A stretch of DNA of 64,000 nt from Patella vulgata (GCF_932274485.2 NC_065883.2:48640539-48704538); one strand, 5' to 3'; shown: positions 43,540 to 54,935, counted from the first letter of the stretch. Notes: a model not told the origin generated them from the letters alone. Program-made: numbers and translations.

Positions 43540-44640
43540 CGCCAACATGGAAATGTGGACATATATTGCCATCGCCCCTGTCTGTTCATCTGTCCGCCCC
43601 TCCATCCGTCCGTTGTCCACAATTTCTAAAATTGATATATGTGGTTAACATTAGTGAGATGAAGAAGCCTATTTAATTTCATTTTGTCTAGAGTTATGGC
43701 CCTGGTTTCACTTTGTTGAACCATGTGAATGCTATTACGCCAAAAGTTATCCAATCTTTGTGAAATTTATGTGCATTTTTTAAATTAGTGAAATGACGAA
43801 GCCTATTGAATTACAGCAATTTACAATAATTACTTCTAGAATTATGGCCTTTGTTTCACTTTGTTCAACCGTGTTAATGCTCGATTGATGAAATTTCTAA
43901 AATTGATATATGTGGTTAACATTAGTGAGATGAAGAAGCCTATTTAATTTCATTATGTCTAGAGTTATGGCCCTGGTTTCACTTTGTTGAACCTTGTGAA
44001 TGCTATTACGCCAAAAGTTATCATCCAATCTTTGTGAAATTTATGTGCATTATTTAAATTAGTGAAATGAAGAAGCCTATTGAATTACAGCAATTTACAA
44101 TAATTACTTCTAGAATTATGGCCTTTGTTTCACTTTGTTCAACCTTGTTAATGCTCGATTGATGAAAGTTATCATCCGATATGTATTAAATTTATATGCA
44201 TCATTTAAATTTGTGATACAAAGGTCTATTGAATTTCAGCAATTTCCGTCAATTATTTCTAGAGTTATGGCCCTTGATTTACTTTGTGAACCTTGTGAAT
44301 GTTCGAATGACAAAAGTTATCATCCAATCTGTATGAAATTTATATGCATTATTTAAATTAGTAAAACGAAAAAGCCTGTAAAATTTCAAAATTTTCTATA
44401 AAAATTACTTCCCTTGTTTCAGTTTGTAGGACCTTGTGAACCCTCAAACAACAAAAGTTATCATCCGATCTTTCTGAAATTTATATGTATTATTTAAATT
44501 AGTGACACAAAGAAGCCTAAAGTTATCTGCTTCGTTTGTTCGTTTCTAGAGTTTTACGTCCACTTCCACCTAGGGTGATATCATAGACAAAACTGTTATC
44601 TGCCGATCTGTATGAAATTTACATGTGCAGTTTAAAGACC
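43540..44640 (-). repeat. 150-bp tandem-repeat element, opposite orientation to 4799-7190
   Basis: It starts with TATACGCCAACATGGAAATG and CCGTCCGTTGTCCACAATT, the complement of the terminus at 7081-7190. Units of about 130-150 bp follow with TCTAGAGTTATGGCCCTGG, CACTTTGTTGAACC and AAGTTATCATCCGATC. A detached unit lies at 51978-52040. Confidence 0.8.
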
Positions 44641-44973
44641 ACGTAAGGTGAAAATCTTAATTTCATGTACTTATAGCCAATGGTTACTACATCCATTTTA
44701 CGGCAAGTTCAAACCAATCTGATTAAAATTAATTCGTTCGTTCGTTCTTGGTGTTTAACGTCTGCTTCCACGGAAGTGATATCGCAGACAAGACATAGGA
44801 GAGCCGAAGCTGATTCCTGTTTTTTAGAATATGATTTTGCAATCTTTCCATTTGGCCTTAGGCCATGGATTTGGTTTAGTGGGAAGTTTTTCCCTTTATT
44901 TACCGGTAATATAAAACATATCGTTTGGTAGATGATCTTTACTGCTTCTGGATTGGTAGATGTCATCGTTTTA

Positions 44974-45405
44974 GTGTTTAGGTGCCAGGCCCGTCTTAAT
45001 GTGGCCTCCCCTTACTCTACTATCCCACTCTCTGGGTTTGGTATCAGTTTTATTTGCGGAATAGTGTTTAGGTGCCAAGTTCGTCTGACCGTAACTCCCA
45101 CTTACTCCACTATCCTGCTAGTTTGGTAGATGTCATCTTTGTGGGGTTTGTGTTTAGGTGCCAGGCCCGTCTTATCGTGACCTCCCCTTACTCCACTATC
45201 CCACTCTGTAGGTTTGGTGTCTGTTTTTGGTGGAATAGTGTTTAGATGCCGAGTTCGTCTGATCATGACTCCCCCTTACTCCACTATCCTGCCAGTTTGG
45301 TATAAATCCTCTATGTAGTTTAGTGTTTAGATGCCGGGCCCGTCTAACCGTGACCCCCTCTTACTTCACTATTCTACTTAGTCCAACTGTGTCCATTAGG
45401 GCGTG
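44974..45405 (-). repeat. Five 87-bp tandem units in the LINE 3' UTR
   Basis: GTGTTTAGRTGCC recurs at 44974, 45064, 45150, 45238 and 45323 (spacing 85-90). Units alternate between CAGGCCCGTCT and CAAGTTCGTCT types, so the true period is about 175 bp. All share TTACTCCACTATCC. Confidence 0.85.
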
Positions 45406-48400
45406 GATTTGTTCGAAGATTTGCAGTTTCAGATCTGGTCTCGTGAAGAGTAGGTTCTTAGTGTTGAATGGTATGTTGTTGGTCTCCATTGTTCTCACTA
45501 TTTCCCTTCTCTCCTCCTCGTATACCTCTCAGTCTACCAGGACATGGTTGGTGGTACATTCTTCTCCGCACTCACAGATGATGACTTGGTGTTTGTAGTC
45601 TCGCAGCCGCTCTTTCACCCTTAGCTTCTATATAAGTCTACAAATATCTCTTCTAGGGTGATTGAGTGTTGTCTTTGTGTAGATCTTGTCATCCAGCCGG
45701 AATCTGTATGTGTCAAGTTCAACAAGATTTAATTCCCAGATTGAATTGACCTGTCTTTTGACCATACTCTAGATTTCCGTGGTGCTGTGTCCTTGAGACC
45801 TTCATTGGCGAGTCGATCTGCCTCCTCGTTTCCTCTAATGTTGACGTGATGGAATCCAGACGAGTTCTACTTTGCTTCCCTTCTCTAAAACCCTCTGGTA
45901 CAGCTGCCTGATTTCCAAAATGACTTCTGGTCTTGAGTCCGAGTTGTCATTTTGGATTGAAATCAGACTGCTCAGAGAGTCGCTTGGAATGACGAACTTA
46001 CTAGTCTTTTGATTGCAAATCCATGATATAGCGTCACGAATGGCCACAAGCTCTGCAGTGTACACCGAACAGTTATTGGGTAGTTTCCTGCTTATTCCCT
46101 GTTCCCCGTTTGGCAGGTATATTCCAAACGAGCTGGTGCCCCTTTCAGGATTGCGTGAGCCATCCGTGTACACATGGTCCCAGTCATCAGACGGCCAGTT
46201 GTCTTCCAGGTGTTCTAGAGTGAAAGCACGTGCAGCAGTGGGGTTGTTTTTCTTGTTGGTTTTCTGTAGTAAATCTAGATTAACCGGCGGTATAGGGAGC
46301 ATCCAAGGGGCGATTGGAGGGGGGGGGTCGTGTTCATTTATCACGAGCTCCCCCAGTCGCAGTTCCTTGATTGTTTCCCTGATACCCTGGCCGAAGCTTT
46401 TCTTTCTAGGATCTCTTACATATCTTGTATTTTGTAGACTGACAAAGGTTGGGAATCTTTCGCCCAGTTGCGAGATCTTAGCCCAGTACCTTGTCGCTAG
46501 TTCTTTTCTTCTTAGGGATAGGGGCAACTCCCCGACTTCTTGCAGTAGTGCCTCTCTCGCAGTCCCTTGCCCTACGCCAGTCGCAATACACAGAGCTTTG
46601 TATTGGATGGTGTCAAGCTTCCTTAAGAGTAATGGCGCGCAGTTCATGAAGGCCAGAGAGCCGTAGTCTAATACAGATCGTATTAGAGCACGATACACCA
46701 TCATTAGTGTGACTCTGTTGGCCCCCCAAGTTCTGCCCGTTATTTTCCTCATTAAGTTTAGGATTTTGGTGCATCTATCTACAGTCTCGTCGATGTGCGG
46801 TTTCCAGGTCAGCCTTCGGTCAAAGATTACGCCAAGGACCTTGGTTTGGTCTTTAATTCTGCTTATCCCTCTATCCCTGCTTACAAGCATGCCGACTGTT
46901 TTCTTCTCCGAGACTTTGAATCCCCAATCGTTTGCCCATGCCATGAATTTGTCTAAGGCCTTCTGCATGTTCTTTTGTAGTTCATAGAAGTTCCTCCCTT
47001 TCCGCCATATGGTACTGTCATCAGCAAATTTAGCTAACTCAGTTTTGGCGTCGAGGTAGGAAGATTTCTGTATGTCGTTGATCATGACATTGAAGAGAGT
47101 GGGACTGAAAACCGACCCCTGAGGTGTGCCATTTTCTAATGTTTGCTCGGCACTCAGGAATCTGCCAACATTCACCTGTATCCTTCTATCGCTCAGAAAG
47201 CTTTTGATCCACCGAAACATTATGCCCGTTATACCAATACGTCCTAACTTGATGAGCAGCCCGTTTAGCCAGACTAAATCGAAAGCCTTAGTTAAATCTA
47301 CGAACACGACACATAACAGGTTCCCAGAGAGGAGTGCCTGCGACATGACTTGCTGTAGTCTCACCAAGTGGTCCGTTGTTAAACGCCCTTTCCTGAACCC
47401 GCTTTGATTTTCGTCGATCAGTCGGTTGCTGTCCAGATAGAACTGTAGTCGTATGTTAACCATTGTTTCCAAGGTTTTGCACAGTGTGGATGTCAAACTT
47501 ACTGGTCGATAGGACTCTGCCTTTGTTCTCTCTTTACCTGGTTTTGGAAGAGGGATGACGTTGGCTTTCCGCCATTCTTTAGGTACCTCTCCTGCCAGTC
47601 AGGATGTGTTGAAGAAGTTTAGTAGTATCCTTTTGGCATTTCTAGGCAGATGTTTGAGCATCAAGTACTTTACTTTGTCCTCCCCAGCCGCACTATCCGT
47701 CTTGAGGGAAAGAGCCTTATTTAACTCCTTCTCAGAGAAGGGTAGATTGATTGGTTTAGTCCCTTCATTAGGTTCAATTTCTAATGAAGGGTGCTGTGAG
47801 TAAAAGATTTCCTTTCTCTTCAGGAACTCTGGTGATTGGTATTCGTTCCTACTTGCGTCAGCGAAAGCTTTTGCAAGTAGATCTGCCTTTTCATTGCCGT
47901 TGGTAACGTACTCTTCTCCATTCTTTAGGTTTAGTATGTTGAATGATCTGCACTTCCCGTTCATGGCGTTCAGCTTCTTCCAGACGGCACCTGTTTGCGT
48001 GTTTTAATTCAACGCATTACAGAATGTCATCCAGTGTCCGCTTTGTGCCTTCCGGATGGTGTCTCTTGCGGCGTATTTCAACTTCAGGTAGTTTTGGTGA
48101 TTGACTTCATTGTAGTGGCGTTTCCGTAGGCGTAGTGCCTTCTTTCTTTCGTTAACCGCCTTCTGACATTCTGGTGACCACCAAGGTTTTCTAATCCTTG
48201 ATTGCCCTCCAGAAGTCTTGGGAATGGAGTCGTCTGCGGCTCCTATAATAGCACTCGTGATGTTGGCTGCGTTTTTGTCGATGTTGGCATCGATGATGTC
48301 TTCTTCTTTCCACTCAAGGCAGCCTACACGGAAGTTAGCCCAATCAGCCTCTTTTATTTTCCAATTGGGTTTCGCGTTATAGACTTCCCTGGTTGTTTCA

Positions 48401-49077
48401 CATTGGATGCAGAGTTCTATCAGTAGATGGTCGCTGCCAAGTGTTTCATCTTCGTGTACTTGCCAGTCGCAGCGGTTTGCCATACCAAGCGTACCGAGCG
48501 TGAGATCCAGGTGTGAAGGTGGGGCATTTCCTCCAACAAAAGTAGGGCTCTCGTCGTTCAGTACGCATAGGTCGTTCTCTTCTATTATTGAGCATAGGCT
48601 AATCCCCCGACAGTCATTCCTCGGTGACCCCTACAAGACGTGTTTTGCATTGAAATCCCCGCAAAACACAAATTCGCCCTGAGGAAGCTGGTCGAGAAGT
48701 GATTGGAAGTCAACTGGTTTTCTCGTGACATCTGGGGGTACATAGACATTCACTATTGTCAATTTTGTATTATTGCTCAATGTGATGGCTATGCCCATTG
48801 CTTCTAGAGGGTCCTCTACGTCAAGCGAAACAGAAATATAATTTAAGTTATCACTGACGTAGATGACAAGACCGCCGCCACATGTCGTGCTGCTCGGTCT
48901 GTCCCTTCTCTGACAAGTGTATCCGGGCAAGTAGATGCCGTTCTTGGTTGGTAGTAGCTTGGTTTCTTGGAGGCATATTATATCTTTCGGGTTGCGGGTG
49001 ATGTATTTTCTCAGCTCAGCACATCTGGGAGCCAGTCCATTAACGTTTAGTTGTAGAACTTTTACCTGGCCCGCCAT
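45380..49077 (-). pseudogene. LINE ORF2: endonuclease, reverse transcriptase, RNase H (broken)
   Basis: Start ATG at 49077. Endonuclease: LQLNVNGLAPRCAELR, ICLQETKL, FCGDFNAKH and GSDHLLIEL. RT: AFDLVWLNGLL, GTPQGSVFSP, and KFADDSTIW as the FADD box. RNase H: VYTDGSRNPERG, then AELVAIRDAI and VWIPS. The C-terminus has CECGEECTTNHVL. Three in-frame stops lie near 48631 (where a Trp is expected in GDFNAKHVLWG), 48004 and 47599. A frameshift lies at about 45840 in the RNase H HV motif. The frame is otherwise continuous, which suggests moderate age. It would nick DNA and copy the LINE RNA in place. Confidence 0.9.
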
Positions 49078-49328
49078 GATGACTGTCCGGATAAATGCCT
49101 CTCTGTCTTGTCTATTTATTGGTCAATTGGCGTTTCACATTCCATAGGAGGTACCTCATTAGTGTTCGTCTTTGGTGTTAAAACCGGCAAACAACTGGGC
49201 ATATCGCCAGTGCTGTAGTGACGAACATGAGATATCCTTCTACGGAGTGCGAGTTTTGCCGTTTGATCGCCTTTTGTGGTTTCTTCGTCGTCGTCTTCTT
49301 CTCTTGATCTTTTTTTTACCGTGTTGAT

Positions 49329-50461
49329 TTAATTAATCATGACACACAGGACATCGGCGTTGACCATGTGTGTCTTTATTTTGCCGAGTAGGCTTGCCAT
49401 CTTGGTAGTTTGGTCCTCATTGGACACGGCCACCCTGAGGAACTCGATCATGAAGTTCATGAAGCCACTTTCAGTTTTAAATTTAGGAATGAAGTGTTCT
49501 TCATGAATCTTCATTTTCGGTTCCTCTTCTTTCTTGTTGGATGGATTTGTCTTCTGTTTGACCTCTACAGGTTTGGTAGATGTTTTCTTCTCTTTCTTCT
49601 TCTTGTCTTTACCTTTAGGGGTGGGGGTTGCATCGGACGTCGAGAGAGTCGGTGCTGGAGCTTGTTTTGGTTCCACCACCGGTTCTCTGACTACTTTTGC
49701 TTCTCTCTCCTTGTTCTTTACTTGCTGGGTTGCCTCCCTAAAGGTAAGTTTATCTTTGCTTTGCAGACGTAGCGCTGCTTTGGTCGCTTGTATTCTTGGG
49801 CATTGCGGGGAGTCGGCTTCGTGGCTGCACTTGCAGTTTGAGCAGTTAATTTTGCTACCCACCCTACACTCAGCCACCGTGTGTTCTCCTCCGCATTGGG
49901 CGCATACGTTTTTTCCCTTACAGTACTTTACCGTAGGTCCTAGTTTCTGGCAGTTGGCGCACTGCCTCACCCTCTGAACATAGGGGTGGTTACGGCGGTT
50001 GAAGTACACAATTTTAAGGGCCTCAGGTGCTGTACCTTTCTTGAAGGATAGGGCGACGCTTCCCTGATCCTTCCCCTGGGCCACATTAAACCGATATACC
50101 TCGGTAGCATGGTACCCCCTCTCTATGACAAGGTGATCGGTTCGGACACCGTCACGGTCATACCGAGAAGTAGGTTCTGGGCCAGCGCTAGGTCCATGTC
50201 AGACATACTTTTTAGGGCAAGTCTAACATGTCCCGGCACTGTGATCTTTATGTCGGGTATGTTGATAATACCCCACTTACTCTTCAATTCCTTCCCCACG
50301 GCCGTAAGTTTGGCTCCTTGGAAGGACTTACCTTCCAGTGGCCTCACAAGTACGACGTGGGTCTATTCTTCTCTCCTTTTTGTCGCAGGAAATAACTTTG
50401 GTGCAGGGCTGCTTTTAAAAGCGTCAGCCATTGACATGGGTGAGCTAGCCTCTGTCGCCAT
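49329..50461 (-). pseudogene. LINE ORF1: gag-like zinc-knuckle protein (broken)
   Basis: Start MATEASSPMSMADAFKS at 50461. A middle part VGKELKSKWGIINIPDIKI resembles the ORF1 RNA-binding region. Three CCHC-type knuckles follow (CANCQKLG, CAQCGGEHTVAEC, CSNCKCSHEADSPQC), then a Lys-rich stretch (KGKDKKKKEKKTSTKP). At least one stop (near 50366) and one frameshift (50085-50123) break it. It would bind the LINE RNA. It ends about 250 bp before ORF2. Confidence 0.85.
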
Positions 50462-50510
50462 CGTTCTTATGCTGCCGAAAAGTAAAATCGAAAACAAAAG
50501 GAGTGACTGA

Positions 50511-51490
50511 ACAGTGTTGATTAAGGAGTATTCTGTCTTTAATTAATGACGTAAGCTGATATACCTGTTGTTACCCCTTTCCACAAAGAAGCGCTAGTCA
50601 ATCAGTGTAATTAATACTAATTAACTATGGGTTCCTATTGCTTGTATGGGTGTACTTAACAGTTATCAGGCTTATTAGCTATAGAAATAAATTAGCTTGT
50701 TATTGTTTTAAGAAGCTTGTGACGAGTTCAATCAGTTGATTGGCTTGTACACTGAGCTTCTTTGTTAGTAGATGATAGAAAGAAAAGTGAAATAATTAAA
50801 TAGATACAGAATAGAGAAAAATAGAAATAATTAAATAAATAAATAAAGATAGGAAGGTGGTATATAGAGTTGAAAAAAGGGGTAAAAAGAAGAAGTAACA
50901 AAAAAATAGATTAAATTAGGAGTGGAGAAATATGAAATAGAAATAAGGTAAAAATAATATCCTAACAATATCCTAACAATAAAGCACTGAGGAAGGAGGA
51001 AAGGAAAAGAAAATAAAGTAAATTAAAGAAAATAAAGTAAAATAAAATAAGATAAATTAAGAATGCAAAATATAAAGAAAATAAACCTTACCTTGTGAAG
51101 GTATAAAAATAAAAACAAAGACAACCTTAAATCTATTTTTGGACTAGATGATCTTTGTAGTATCTAGTGGTCTTTCTGGGTTTGAGAAGTCTTTTTGGAG
51201 TTTTAGCTAAGCTACTTTATCTGAGATAGCTTTGGAGCTCTGGTGCATTGTAAAATTAATTCAGCTATTAAGGTTTAAGTATCCGAAAGCCAAAAACGGT
51301 TTTCAAATTTTTAATTACAGCCTTAATCCTGTTGATTGGCTGGTGACGTCACAGGCACTACACATACTATATACATTATCTATACAATATATCACTGTCT
51401 ACAATATATCACTGTCTATAAACACCACCAGTTGACAGTGTGTATTTGTCGGTCCAATTAACATGTGACTGGCCTAATCGTAATCCCTGT
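50511..51490. other. Noncoding DNA with an A-rich tract
   Basis: 50770-51090 is low-complexity (AAATAAATAAATAAAGATAG, AAAATAAAGTAAATTAAAG). The rest has no recognisable feature. Part may belong to the LINE 5' UTR. Confidence 0.5.
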
Positions 51491-51495
51491 TTCAG

Positions 51496-51767
51496 GATTT
51501 TACATGGAGGGTAAATGAAGATCTGTGTGGTAGTGACCACTTTCCTATCTTGATTGATAATAATGGTCCCTCTCCGGTTAAAAGACCTCAGAGGTGGCAG
51601 TTGCGTAAGGCTGATTGGGCGTTGTTTGAATCTTTGTGTCTCTTTTCTTTTGATGCAAAGGAGTTAGAAGATGCAGATGAGCCCATGGCCTTATTCACTT
51701 CAATTCTTCTAGATGTAGCTGAGCAGGCGATTCCTAAAACCACGACTAAACCAAAACGTTTCAATTA
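51496..51767 (+). pseudogene. LINE endonuclease fragment
   Basis: Reads DFTWRVNEDLCGSDHFPI, the SDHFPI box at the end of an AP endonuclease domain, then RWQLRKADWALFESLC. This is another I/Jockey-type LINE, on the opposite strand to the LINE at 44728-50510. About 90 codons survive. Confidence 0.75.
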
Positions 51768-51785
51768 ACCATGGTATATTTCTAT

Positions 51786-52040
51786 AATTCGCTTGTGCGT
51801 AGGGGTCTTTAGCAGTGGGGGGAAACCGGAGGAACCGGAGAAAACCCACGAGGTTGGACAGGCGACCCTACTCCTTGTCATGTACAACCAGGGATTCGAA
51901 ACCACGCCAGTTGACTCAATGACAGACCTTATGATAGAGCACGCACATGCTAACCATTCGGCCACCCAACCCCCCCAGTTTGTAGAACCTTGTGAACCCT
52001 CAAACGACAAAATTTATAATCTGATCTGTATGGAACTGTT
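51786..52040 (-). mobile_element. SINE-B copy (tail lost) abutting a 150-bp-repeat scrap
   Basis: 51786-51977 matches SINE-B from AATTCGCTTGTGCGTAGGGG to the head CCATTCGGCCACCC. 51978-52040 (TTTGTAGAACCTTGTGAACC) matches a unit of the 43540-44640 element. Confidence 0.8.
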
Positions 52041-52170
52041 TTGTAAAGGCCCCCAATTACCTACAAAGGAATAAATATGCAACAACCCTTGTTGACCGCT
52101 TGGATGATTTAGCTGCTGTGGGCGTATGTTTCATTGACTGGCAACCGATCTTTTAATACTTTGTATAATA

Positions 52171-53282
52171 TACTCTTAAAAAAAAGTAGGGTGTATTGAA
52201 ATGCAAATACCTATGCAGGTTGTGATATGATAAATAGTCATGGACTCTTGACATGCTTTGAGAGTATGTTCTCAGATGAAGAACTTATTGCCCCAACAGA
52301 ACCACTGAGCTACACATGCGACATGAAATAGTGCCATACACGTGGGAAGGGTTCATTGTCAAATTTGACAGTTCAAGGAAGGGTTGATGAAAACTGCAGC
52401 GTGCTGGTTTATCTATCCATATTTGCTTTCCTATCGGTTCTTGCATAAGATTTACTGTTTAGCATATCTTTGCTTTAGTGTGTTCGTTTATTTTGATCGC
52501 GTGATGTGTTTGTCGGCAGCAACGTTAACCGAAAACACTGCAAGAATGGGCCGTGGCACTGCAAGAGGAGTGTGTCAGATTGCCCCAAATCATGATTGGA
52601 CGGTTGATTAGGAGCATGCCACGACGAATTGCTGAATGTCTGAGGATTGGTGGAGCAATTACTCATTATTAAAGGGACTATCCCGATATCAAGAGAGTCT
52701 CAAAAATAAAAGTTGGAGTACGTATGAAATTTAAGCGCCAAAATATAGAGGAATGGGGTATTTACCTTCTCTCAAAATTCCAGCTCAAAATATTGAGTCG
52801 TTTGGACGTGAATGTCAAAATTTCTTATCCAGACACGTAACCCTTTTAAGATTTCGGGTCAGTTTTTTCGTTGGGTGACCTGATAATCGATTCCCATTCC
52901 TTGAGAGATCTATGTAGTGAATGACCCATGTGCTGTACTTGATAACGAAAGGTAAATTTCAACTACATGTTATTTTTATAAAATAAAAGTCTGGTTTTAT
53001 CCAGACACCGCATAATACAACTTGGGACACTGGTCTCCATTTCCAGACGAAGACTGACGAGTTTAAGTGGTTTGAAAACTTATCACAAATATTGAGTTAG
53101 TTGCTCGGCCCTCAGCTAGAGGATTTTAGGGCTGTCAGATAAAGGCCCATATAAACTGTTTATGTTCATGCGTAGGCAATCGGCCTGTTGTTAACATACA
53201 CTGGTTAACTCTAATAAAAACAGCTGTGCATTTCCACAGTTTTGTATTGTTTCTGAATATCCCCTACTTTTTTGGAAGAGTA
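52171..53282 (+). mobile_element. Deleted relative of the Tc1 element
   Basis: Ends TACTCTTAAAAAAAAGTAGG and CCTACTTTTTTGGAAGAGTA mirror each other and resemble the ends of the intact Tc1 at 5114-6644. TA flanks both sides. Only the C-terminal end of the transposase remains, and the rest is unrelated or decayed. It is a nonautonomous, older member of a sister family. Confidence 0.8.
52544..52672 (+). pseudogene. Tc1 transposase C-terminal remnant
   Basis: The translated end RLIRSMPRRIAECLRIGGAI aligns with the end of the intact transposase (RLIRSMPRRINACLANRGGF), followed by THY and a stop, as in the intact copy (TRY). The catalytic region is absent. Confidence 0.85.
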
Positions 53283-53284
53283 TA

Positions 53285-53641
53285 TATACCTGCCTACAAG
53301 ACGCCACCACATCATATAAGACACATGGCAATTTCAGTGTTTGTATCCAGGATAAACTCAAATCACATGATTAGATATTGTTCATGGACCGTTGAAGTGA
53401 AAATAATGCATGCAGTGTGAATAATTTTTACGGTGACAATTAATGAAACTTTGTCAAAAGCCTTCGAAGAAAAACTTAATGCCTGCCAATCGGAATAAAT
53501 GTCTTAAGTCAGCTGATTTTGTGTAGATTTTATATCAGTATTGTTTACATTATGATAAGTCTTTTATTTGCTAATGTTTTTTATCCTACATGTTCTAACA
53601 GTAGGATGTTAAACCCTATCTCATTCATTTCTATTAATAAG
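53285..53641 (+). other. Intron end with a SINE-A tail at the splice acceptor
   Basis: 53600-53632 reads CAGTAGGATGTTAAACCC then TATCTCATTCATTTC, a SINE-A 3' tail. It directly supplies the pyrimidine-rich tract for the acceptor at 53641 (ATTAATAAG). The rest is AT-rich with no gene. Confidence 0.7.
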
Positions 53642-53804
53642 GTTTTTACAAGTCTGTCACTGTTCATTATGTTAATTGGACCATTAAATGCCTTCCCATG
53701 GGTAATCAACGGTTTGATGGAATCGTGGGTATCGTTAAAAAGAGTGGAAGAGTTTTTAAAATTAGAACAACTAGATCTGGCTTCTTATTATTCACCACAT
53801 TTAG
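53642..53804 (+). CDS. ABCC10: ABCC10, third visible coding exon
   Basis: VFTSLSLFIMLIGPLNAFPW at the start, then a conserved stretch that ends YYSPHL. 163 nt, phase 0 to phase 1; donor TTAG-GTAGGT. It closes TMD1 (the LIGPLNAFPWVINGL helix is diagnostic for ABCC10) and begins the linker to NBD1. Confidence 0.92.
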
Positions 53805-54014
53805 GTAGGTTTAAAATTTAGAAATCTGTACTTTGATTTTCATAGATTCAAGTCCCAACATTTTTTTTTTTTTGTGGGGGTGGGGTGGGGGGCGGGGAGG
53901 TCTCAATTTATGGCAATTTATCATATCTATTTTCATGGGTTTTCTGTATAAATGCAACTGGAATTTTGGAACTTGTGTTCTATCTAATCCTTTTTTTTTT
54001 TTTTTTTTTTTAAG
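53805..54014 (+). other. ABCC10 210-bp intron with G-runs and T-runs
   Basis: 53873-53902 has GGGGG, GGGG, GGGGGG and GGGG runs, enough for a G-quadruplex in the pre-mRNA, right after a T-run. A 22-nt T-run forms the tract before the acceptor at 54014. Confidence 0.85.
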
Positions 54015-54196
54015 ATATTACAAGTTCTATAAGAGTGGATAAAGGTTTGTTTTCATGGAAATCAAAGATAAATATTTCTCCGTCAAATAGTAGCCTTTCA
54101 AGTCAAACAAATTCAGCAGTTTCTTCTGAGTCAAATATTAGCTCTGTAGCATGTCCAACACTAGTATTATCAGATATAAATTTACATGTACAAAAG
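54015..54196 (+). CDS. ABCC10: ABCC10, fourth visible coding exon
   Basis: It completes an Asp codon with exon 3 and reads ITSSIRVDKGLFSWKSK, then a Ser-rich insert (residues like SPSNSSLSSQTNSAVSSES) and LVLSDINLHVQK. This is the start of NBD1 (A-loop region FSW), phase 0 at the end. The Ser-rich insert is longer than in vertebrate proteins as I recall them. Confidence 0.88.
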
Positions 54197-54683
54197 GTAA
54201 AATAATATATACTACCAATACATTGATTACATCATCTTTCTTATAAACAATTTGAGAAAATGTATTTTAATCTATATGGTTTTGACATAAAGTCACCATA
54301 CTAGATCTGCAGTTAAATGTTCAATCCTAGTTTCCATGAACAAAGGCATATGATCACCGATCTACCCATATTAAATATTGTTGTGAAGTTTTTACTCTTT
54401 ATTAAGCTGCTCAACAATTCTCAATAATTTTCAGTGCTTATTCTGATAATTAAAAAAAAAAAAAGTCATACTGAAACCAGAGATTGTGACAATGTGGTCT
54501 TCGGAATTGCAATTGATTTACTGGTAAGACAGAACTGTGGAAGGTAAAAAAAAAATGAACATTCAGATGAAGTACAGATAACAAAAGAAAACGTCTCATA
54601 AATTGTCTTGCTGCTATATATTGCTCATACCTGATATAACATTGTTTACCAGTAACCTAAATAAGTTGCATTTCTTTTTTAAG
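54197..54683 (+). other. ABCC10 487-bp intron
   Basis: GTAAAA donor, TTTCTTTTTTAAG acceptor. AT-rich; no element recognised. Confidence 0.8.
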
Positions 54684-54935
54684 GGTCAACTTCTTGGCGT
54701 AATTGGTAAAGTTGGCTCCGGCAAGAGTTCCTTATTACATGCACTGCAAGCAGAAATGCAAAAAAAAGGAGGAAGGATCAGTTTAGAAAATATAGAATTA
54801 GGCTTTTCATTGGCTACTCAAGAACCGTGGTTGCAGCATGCTACAGTTCGTGATAATATATTATTTGGACAGTGTTATCAAACCGGAAAATATGATGCTG
54901 TTATTCAGGCTTGTGCTCTTTCAGAAGACTTCAAA
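54684..54935 (+). CDS. ABCC10: ABCC10, fifth visible coding exon (NBD1 Walker A)
   Basis: 84 codons, phase 0: GQLLGVIGKVGSGKSSLLHA holds the Walker A motif (GKVGSGKS). LATQEPWLQ holds the Q-loop, followed by ATVRDNILFG, and the exon ends in ALSEDFK. The donor is AAA-GTAAAT. The ABC signature (LSGGQ), Walker B, TMD2 and NBD2 must follow in later exons. None is found before the window ends, so at least a 9-kb intron is implied. Confidence 0.92.

Larger units (their letters stand above)
44728..50510 (-). mobile_element. I-superfamily LINE, nearly full length, degraded
   Basis: On the - strand: ORF1 with gag-like zinc knuckles (from 50461), ORF2 with AP endonuclease, RT, RNase H and a Cys-rich tail (49077 to about 45380), a 3' UTR with five 87-bp units, and the end GCAGACGTTAAACACC followed by AACGAACGAACG. 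About 5.8 kb. The layout (ORF1 with CCHC repeats plus APE-RT-RNase H) is that of the I/Nimb group. The exact 5' end is uncertain. It lies in the ABCC10 intron in antisense orientation. Confidence 0.88.
43333..53641 (+). other. ABCC10 long intron (10.3 kb) loaded with mobile elements
   Basis: Contents: 150-bp tandem element (43540-44640), I-type LINE on the - strand (44728-50510), LINE endonuclease scrap (51496-51767), SINE-B piece (51786-51977), deleted Tc1 relative (52171-53282) and a SINE-A tail at the 3' splice site. The intron is inferred from exon phases and protein continuity. Confidence 0.85.

Noticed and set aside
46013-46666. 217-codon + strand frame as a gene
   Set aside because: It is the antisense shadow of the LINE ORF2 reverse transcriptase and RNase H region.
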